Positions 15,173 to 19,205 of a DNA stretch of 19,205 nt are shown here, piece after piece. The notes under the pieces are model-generated. The model had not been told where the DNA came from and made no database searches. It saw only the letters and a list, made by a program, of their open reading frames with translations. The stretch's first letter is position 1. Each line of letters begins with the position of its first letter. The stretch is from UBA5436 sp964346085. Its GTDB lineage: Bacteria; Bacillota; Clostridia; Saccharofermentanales; DTU023. The position numbers and the translations under genes are program-made. The stretch covers positions 1 to 19,205 of the forward strand of contig CAYFSZ010000023.1 in NCBI GenBank assembly GCA_964346085.1. The letters are read 5' to 3'.

Positions 15173-16499
15173 CATCCAATTGCATTTCTCCAACATATAT
15201 ACCAGCTGGTCTGATAATCCGATTACTGTTGATTTTTTCTTCTAAATTATGAGCTAACCATCCGATTGAGCGACTAATCACAAATAACGGCGTAAACAAT
15301 TCTTCTGGAATGCCCAAAATCTCATAGATGAAACCACTATAAAAATCAACATTCGCCGATACATTTTTCCCTTTTTGTTCTTTGATATATTCACAAGCAA
15401 TTTCTACGAAGCGATTATAAAAATGATATTCTTCTAATCTTCCTGCTTGTTCAGCAACTGTTTCCGCATTTTCTTTGAGCACTTCACTTCTTGGATCAGA
15501 AATCGTATATACAGCATGGCCAATACCATAGATTAAACCTGCTTGGTCAAAATATTCTTTGCCTAAAAGTTTTTTGGCAACTTCACGCATCTCTTCTTCA
15601 CTAGCATCAAGGCCAATATCCTCAATGATTGTTTTCATCATGCGGCGGCAAGTGACATTCGCACCACCATGTCTTGGCCCTTTCAAAGAACCGACTGCAG
15701 CTGTCATCGAAGAATAAATGTCCGTTTGTGTTGAAGAAACCACAAGATTCGCAAAGGTAGAATTATTCCCGATACCATGATCGGCATGAATAATCATCAT
15801 TAGGTCAAGCATCGCAACTTCTTCCTGTGTATAGTTGCCTTCACCTCTCAGCAAATACAAAATATATTCTGCGATATCCATGTCTTTTCTTTGCGGATGA
15901 ATAATTAAGCTTTGATTATCCTGCAAATGAACTTTTGCATTATAACAATACACACAAATTGCGGGTAGTTTTGCAATGATGGAAAGGCCCTGTTTAAGTG
16001 TATTTTCAATGCTCGGATCGTCTGGATTTTCATCTTCGGAATAAAGTAATAAGATTGATTTTTGAATGCGGTTCATCATGTCAAAAGAAGAAGTTTTCAA
16101 AATATTTCTAGATAAGAACCCTTCAGGCAAAACATAATTTTCACGAAGATATTGTTTGAAAATTTGTTTTTCTTCTTCATTGGGTAAATATCCGTTCAGT
16201 AATAAAAAACAAACTTCCTCGTAGCCATTTTGATCGCTCGAAGCGACTTGATTGTATAGATTTGCTAAGGCATATCCTCGGTAATTCAGCTCACCGGGAG
16301 CATCAATTTTGTTGCCTGCTTCATCTTTTGTATAGCCAACAACATCACAGATTTTTGTCAAACCAACAACCACCCCTGTTCCATTTTCATTGCGCAAGCC
16401 TTTTTTGACATTGTATTGACTATATAATTCACTATTAATTGTATTTTTATTCTCAGCATTATGAAAAATATTTAAGATTTCTTTTTCGTAATTCATCAT
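15156..16499 (-). CDS. Citrate synthase
   Basis: This 447-residue citrate synthase is of the longer type common in clostridia and relatives, with an extra N-terminal portion of about 50 residues. The catalytic triad is intact: His241 in HADHGIGNNST, His277 in LKGPRHGGAN and Asp335 in TISDPRSE (E. coli His264, His305 and Asp362, with similar spacing). NVDFYSGF is also present. It condenses oxaloacetate and acetyl-CoA to citrate in the cytoplasm. A 2-methylcitrate synthase activity cannot be excluded from sequence alone, but the divergent aconitase supports citrate synthase. The start is ATG at 16499 (a second ATG follows at 16496) with AGGAG (16510-16506) 6 nt upstream. The promoter lies in the shared region with aconitase. 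Confidence 0.94.
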   Translation of the reverse strand: MMNYEKEILNIFHNAENKNTINSELYSQYNVKKGLRNENGTGVVVGLTKICDVVGYTKDEAGNKIDAPGELNYRGYALANLYNQVASSDQNGYEEVCFLLLNGYLPNEEEKQIFKQYLRENYVLPEGFLSRNILKTSSFDMMNRIQKSILLLYSEDENPDDPSIENTLKQGLSIIAKLPAICVYCYNAKVHLQDNQSLIIHPQRKDMDIAEYILYLLRGEGNYTQEEVAMLDLMMIIHADHGIGNNSTFANLVVSSTQTDIYSSMTAAVGSLKGPRHGGANVTCRRMMKTIIEDIGLDASEEEMREVAKKLLGKEYFDQAGLIYGIGHAVYTISDPRSEVLKENAETVAEQAGRLEEYHFYNRFVEIACEYIKEQKGKNVSANVDFYSGFIYEILGIPEELFTPLFVISRSIGWLAHNLEEKINSNRIIRPAGIYVGEMQLDEKANV

Positions 16500-16561
16500 T
16501 ATTTTCTCCTAAAAATATCTCTATATCCTTTGATAATTGCGTTTCTTATTTTTAAACTCGT

Positions 16562-16590
16562 ATTATAGCAGCAATTTTACAACTTTAATA
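16562..16590 (-). promoter_or_regulatory. Extended -10 promoter of the citrate synthase gene
   Basis: On the minus strand TGCTATAAT (16570-16562) is a perfect extended -10 element. The -35 position 17 bp upstream is TATTAA (16590-16585), a poor match, which is usual for extended -10 promoters. It lies about 60 nt before the citrate synthase ATG. Confidence 0.6.
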
Positions 16591-16604
16591 GAATGTTCTA
16601 TGAT
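16576..16604 (+). promoter_or_regulatory. Promoter of the aconitase gene
   Basis: TTTACA (16576-16581) and TATGAT (16599-16604) each match the sigma-A consensus at five of six positions, with the ideal 17-bp spacing. They lie 40 nt upstream of the aconitase start codon, which has AGAGGTGA as its ribosome binding site. Confidence 0.7.
16588..16601. promoter_or_regulatory. Palindromic putative operator shared by citrate synthase and aconitase
   Basis: ATAGAATGTTCTAT has perfect 6-bp arms (ATAGAA/TTCTAT) around a 2-nt centre. It overlaps the spacer and first bases of the aconitase -10 box and also reaches into the -35 region of the citrate synthase promoter. A protein bound here would affect both genes. 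The regulator is unknown; a CcpC-like role is conceivable, but the sequence is not an obvious CcpC box. Confidence 0.5.
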
Positions 16605-16643
16605 AACTTAGAATTTCATAATCACAAAGAGAGGTGAATAATT

Positions 16644-18554
16644 ATGAGCAGCCTTGCCTATAAAATAATTCAAAATCATTTGGCAGAGCCAGCAGAGATG
16701 AAAGCCGGTAACACCATTAAACTAAAAATAGATAATACCTTAACGCAAGATGCTACCGGTACAATGGCCTATTTGCAATTCGAAAAAATGGGTGTCAATA
16801 AAGTCAAAACTAAAGCCGTCAGCTATGTTGATCATAATACGATGCAAACTGGCTTCATGAATGCTGATGATCACAAATACTTACAAACCGTTGCCAATCG
16901 CTACGGAATCTTGTTTTCAAAAGCAGGAAATGGCATTTGTCATCAGGTACAACTTGAACGATTCGATAAGCCAGGGGAAACACTTCTCGGTTCCGATTCT
17001 CATACACCAACAGCTGGCGGAATGGGTATGATCGCAATCGGAGCTGGTGGCTTGGATGTTGCCTGTGCAATGGCAGGGATTCCTTATACCATTCAATTAC
17101 CCGAAGTGATTAATGTTCGACTCAGTGGCGCTTTACGCCCAGGCGTTAGCGCGAAAGATATTATTTTAAAAGTATTACAAATAAAAACCGTCAAAGGTGG
17201 CGTTGGTAAAATTTTCGAATATACAGGTGAAGGAATCAAAACATTATCCGTTCCAGAAAGAAGCACCATTACTAATATGGGTGCTGAACTCGGCGCTACA
17301 ACTTCTCTTTTCCCTTCTGATGAAAACACAAAAGAGTTTCTTGAAAAGCAAGGTCGTGGTGAAGATTATATTCCGTTAGCACCAGATGAAGATGCAGTCT
17401 ATGATGAAGTCATTGATATTGACCTCTCTACTTTGGAGCCTTTATGTGCTGCGCCTCATTCACCAGATAATGTAAAGCCAATTTCAGAATTTAAAGATAT
17501 AAAAGTCGATCAGGTTTGTATCGGGTCATGCACCAATAGTAGTTTTACCGATTTATGCAATGTAGCAAATATTCTTCGCGGAAAAAAAGTGCATCCCGAT
17601 GTCTCCTTAACCATTTCTTTTGGTTCTAAACAAGTCCTCACCATGTTAGCTCAAAACGGTGCGCTTGCCGATATTATTGCAAGTGGGGCAAGATTATTAG
17701 AATCAGCCTGTGGACCATGTATCGGGATGGGTCAATCGCCCAAATCAGATGGTGTATCTTTACGTACTTTTAATCGTAATTTTTATGGTAGAAGCGGGAC
17801 CTTAAGTGCGGGAGTGTATATTGTTTCTCCTGAAACTGCTGCGATTTCAGCGATTAATGGAAAAATAAGTAATGCAATGGATGTAGACTATGAAAGAGTC
17901 TCCTTACCAGATTCTTATTTAATTGATGACTCTGGTATTCTTCTACCAGATTTCGATGTCAATAAACCAATTATCAAAGGTCCAAACATCAAAGATGTTC
18001 CAGTTGGCAAGCCTTTATCTCCAATTCATAAAAGAGTTATGATCAAAGTCGATGATAATATTACGACAGATCATATTATCCCAGGAGGTTCAACCGTACT
18101 CCCCTATCGCAGTAATATTGAGAAAATCTCTGAGTTCACATTTTCACAAATTGATCCTGATTTTGCATCACGCTGCCATGAACATGATGGTGGTATCATC
18201 ATTGCTGGTGAAAATTATGGACAGGGTTCCTCCCGAGAACATGCTGCTTTGACACCATTATATTTAGGTATTCGTGCAGTTATCGCAAAATCCTATGCTC
18301 GAATTCATAAACAAAACTTGATTAATTCAGCGATTATTCCACTGACTTTTGCTAATTTGGCAGATTATGAAAACATCGACCAGTTTGACGAACTTGAAAT
18401 TGCGGGAATCGAAACGTTATCATGTGACACTGTGTATCAAGTTCACAATAAAACCAAAAATATCTCCTTTGATGTCAAACATGATTTGAGTAATGAACAA
18501 ATTCATATTATCAAAAACGGTGGATTGCTTAATACAATTAAATCACAGCAATAA
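16644..18554 (+). CDS. Aconitate hydratase
   Basis: This 636-residue enzyme of the aconitase superfamily is shorter than AcnA (about 890) and matches the compact bacterial/clostridial aconitase form. The iron-sulfur ligands are present: Cys292 and Cys296 in CIGSCTNSS, and Cys356 and Cys359 in CGPCIG. SDSHTPTAGGMGM near residue 115 and the C-terminal swivel motif YGQGSSREHAAL (Arg531, His533) complete the active site. It converts citrate to isocitrate through cis-aconitate using a [4Fe-4S] cluster, in the cytoplasm. It is divergent from citrate synthase, which makes its substrate. 3-Isopropylmalate dehydratase was considered, but that enzyme is split into two subunits with a separate swivel protein, whereas this is one chain. 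Confidence 0.95.
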   Translation: MSSLAYKIIQNHLAEPAEMKAGNTIKLKIDNTLTQDATGTMAYLQFEKMGVNKVKTKAVSYVDHNTMQTGFMNADDHKYLQTVANRYGILFSKAGNGICHQVQLERFDKPGETLLGSDSHTPTAGGMGMIAIGAGGLDVACAMAGIPYTIQLPEVINVRLSGALRPGVSAKDIILKVLQIKTVKGGVGKIFEYTGEGIKTLSVPERSTITNMGAELGATTSLFPSDENTKEFLEKQGRGEDYIPLAPDEDAVYDEVIDIDLSTLEPLCAAPHSPDNVKPISEFKDIKVDQVCIGSCTNSSFTDLCNVANILRGKKVHPDVSLTISFGSKQVLTMLAQNGALADIIASGARLLESACGPCIGMGQSPKSDGVSLRTFNRNFYGRSGTLSAGVYIVSPETAAISAINGKISNAMDVDYERVSLPDSYLIDDSGILLPDFDVNKPIIKGPNIKDVPVGKPLSPIHKRVMIKVDDNITTDHIIPGGSTVLPYRSNIEKISEFTFSQIDPDFASRCHEHDGGIIIAGENYGQGSSREHAALTPLYLGIRAVIAKSYARIHKQNLINSAIIPLTFANLADYENIDQFDELEIAGIETLSCDTVYQVHNKTKNISFDVKHDLSNEQIHIIKNGGLLNTIKSQQ

Positions 18555-18584
18555 TCGCCCTGTTTTTATCTAATTTTTCAGGCT

Positions 18585-18623
18585 AAGAGGCATGTTACAG
18601 AAATGATGCGCCTCTTGCTTTTT
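18585..18623 (+). terminator. Terminator of the aconitase gene
   Basis: AAGAGGC (18585-18591) pairs with GCCTCTT (18610-18616), with a possible CAT/ATG extension inside the 18-nt loop, and a run of five T follows at 18619-18623. It starts about 30 nt after the aconitase stop codon. Confidence 0.8.
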
Positions 18624-18830
18624 CGCTGCTTTTTGTTGTTTCTTTATTTGTAAAGTCAATAATGTGTTTTAGGTTACCATTGAAATTATAAATATTTAAT
18701 TATGACATAGCCTATTTCAAAAATATTTGATGTTTTATTAATATTTCCCATGCACTTTCTTTTCTGAGATAATGTGAACATCAAAAAAATACTTATATAG
18801 CAATATATGAAAGAAAAAGGAGGCTATTTT
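18624..18830. other. AT-rich intergenic region upstream of the GlsB-like gene
   Basis: This region has no convincing gene. It holds a GATAAT (18768-18773) that could be a -10 box, without a good -35, and two perfect inverted 9-mers, TTTGATGTT (18726-18734) and AACATCAAA (18777-18785), 42 nt apart. It ends with the ribosome binding site AAAGGAGG (18816-18823) of the next gene. Confidence 0.4.
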
Positions 18831-19082
18831 ATGAGTATATTAGGATGGATCGTTTTAGGAGCAATTGCAGGATGGATTGCAAGCATCATTACAAAAAACA
18901 ATGCACGTATGGGTTTAGGTGCTAACATTATAGCTGGTATCGTCGGTGGTTTAGTTGGTGGTTTCGTCTTCAACTTAATCGGTGGTGACGGAGTAACAGG
19001 TTTTAACTTATGGAGTTTACTAGTTGCAGTAGTTGGTGCTGTTATCGTATTAGCTATCTTAAATGCAATCAGAAGAAGATAA
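18831..19082 (+). CDS. GlsB/YeaQ/YmgE family stress-response membrane protein
   Basis: This 83-residue, Gly-rich membrane protein has three hydrophobic helices: SILGWIVLGAIAGWIASII, a glycine-zipper-like GIVGGLVGGFVFNLIGG segment, and LLVAVVGAVIVLAILNAI ending in IRRR. This is the transglycosylase-associated (GlsB/YeaQ/YmgE) family, whose members are often induced by stress; biochemical function is not established. The frame is open from an ATG at 18807, but the ATG at 18831 has a near-perfect AAAGGAGG 7 nt upstream and starts at the family's usual MSILGWIV, so 18831 is chosen. It stands alone between two terminators. Confidence 0.93.
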   Translation: MSILGWIVLGAIAGWIASIITKNNARMGLGANIIAGIVGGLVGGFVFNLIGGDGVTGFNLWSLLVAVVGAVIVLAILNAIRRR

Positions 19083-19108
19083 TTTCATATCTTAATCTTA
19101 AACTAATG

Positions 19109-19139
19109 AAGACTCGGTTCTAAGAACCGGGTCTTTTTT
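19109..19139 (+). terminator. Terminator of the GlsB-like gene
   Basis: AAGACTCGGTTC (19109-19120) pairs with GAACCGGGTCTT (19124-19135), a 12-bp stem with one G-U pair and a very short loop, and six T at 19134-19139 follow. It begins 26 nt after the stop codon. Confidence 0.92.
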
Positions 19140-19169
19140 GTATTTAGTTTACTTTCGTATGATGGTGGT

Positions 19170-19205
19170 ACACGGGTTTTAGGTGCTTTCTTCGTTTACC
19201 CGTGT
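19170..19205. repeat. Inverted repeat at the window's right edge
   Basis: ACACGGGT (19170-19177) and ACCCGTGT (19198-19205) are perfect inverted 8-mers separated by 20 nt, and the window ends on the last base of the repeat. The stem may continue beyond the edge. It could be a terminator for a convergent gene outside the window, a leader hairpin, or the end of a mobile element. Confidence 0.5.

Noticed and set aside
18807..19082. A longer GlsB-like frame starting at 18807
   Set aside because: Its first eight codons contain the ribosome binding site of the real start at 18831.
19161..19205. A T-box riboswitch at the right edge
   Set aside because: The TGGTACC core is not intact, and only about 35 nt separate it from the preceding terminator, too few for the specifier stem.
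1..19205. CRISPR arrays, tRNA or rRNA genes, intact insertion sequences, toxin-antitoxin or defence genes
   Set aside because: I looked for direct repeats with regular spacing, cloverleaf-like stretches and transposase, integrase or nuclease motifs in the open frames and saw none.

Overview
The window is AT-rich, densely packed bacterial chromosome with strong AGGAGG-type ribosome binding sites. Its repertoire (an LtaS-type lipoteichoic acid synthase, MATE and GPH/SLC45-type transporters, a clostridial-type citrate synthase) points to a low-GC Firmicute (Bacillota). An anaerobic gut or oral lineage such as Erysipelotrichia is my guess; no rRNA or marker gene is present to settle it. No tRNA, rRNA, CRISPR array, intact insertion sequence or phage gene was seen.

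Layout. Positions 1-5274 (+): a PreP-like M16C zinc metallopeptidase cut at its 5' end by the window edge, a lysophospholipase/monoacylglycerol-lipase-like hydrolase 21 nt behind it, and a MATE exporter. Positions 5275-5755 hold a scar on the minus strand: a perfect terminator hairpin, the last ~75 codons of an SGNH hydrolase, and the first ~13 codons of an OmpR-type response regulator with its own ribosome binding site. This looks like a large deletion that removed everything between the two gene ends. Positions 5756-8883 (+): a probable operon of glycerophosphodiester phosphodiesterase, sugar-type MFS transporter and galE, ending in a strong terminator whose loop contains a cre-like sequence. 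Positions 8901-10892 (-): a membrane-anchored CapD/PglF-type nucleotide-sugar 4,6-dehydratase. Positions 10983-13196 (-): a threonine-to-glycine operon (SDR-type threonine dehydrogenase and 2-amino-3-ketobutyrate CoA ligase) with overlapping genes, a terminator and a dyad just downstream of its putative promoter. Positions 13340-15148 (+): an LtaS-family synthase with all catalytic residues. Positions 15156-18554: divergent citrate synthase (-) and aconitase (+), sharing a 144-nt promoter region with one palindrome placed to act on both promoters. Positions 18831-19082 (+): a small GlsB/YeaQ/YmgE-family membrane protein with its own terminator, followed by an inverted repeat running off the window end.

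How the genes work together. Threonine breakdown yields glycine plus acetyl-CoA. Citrate synthase uses acetyl-CoA, and aconitase takes the product to isocitrate, the usual oxidative half-pathway towards 2-oxoglutarate and glutamate in anaerobes. Isocitrate dehydrogenase is not in the window. galE, the CapD-like dehydratase, the GDPD and the LtaS-type enzyme all bear on cell-surface glycopolymers or glycerophosphate, although they lie in separate transcription units. No single undescribed multi-gene system stands out. The observations most worth checking are the response-regulator/SGNH deletion scar, the shared citrate synthase/aconitase operator, and the threonine-operon dyad.
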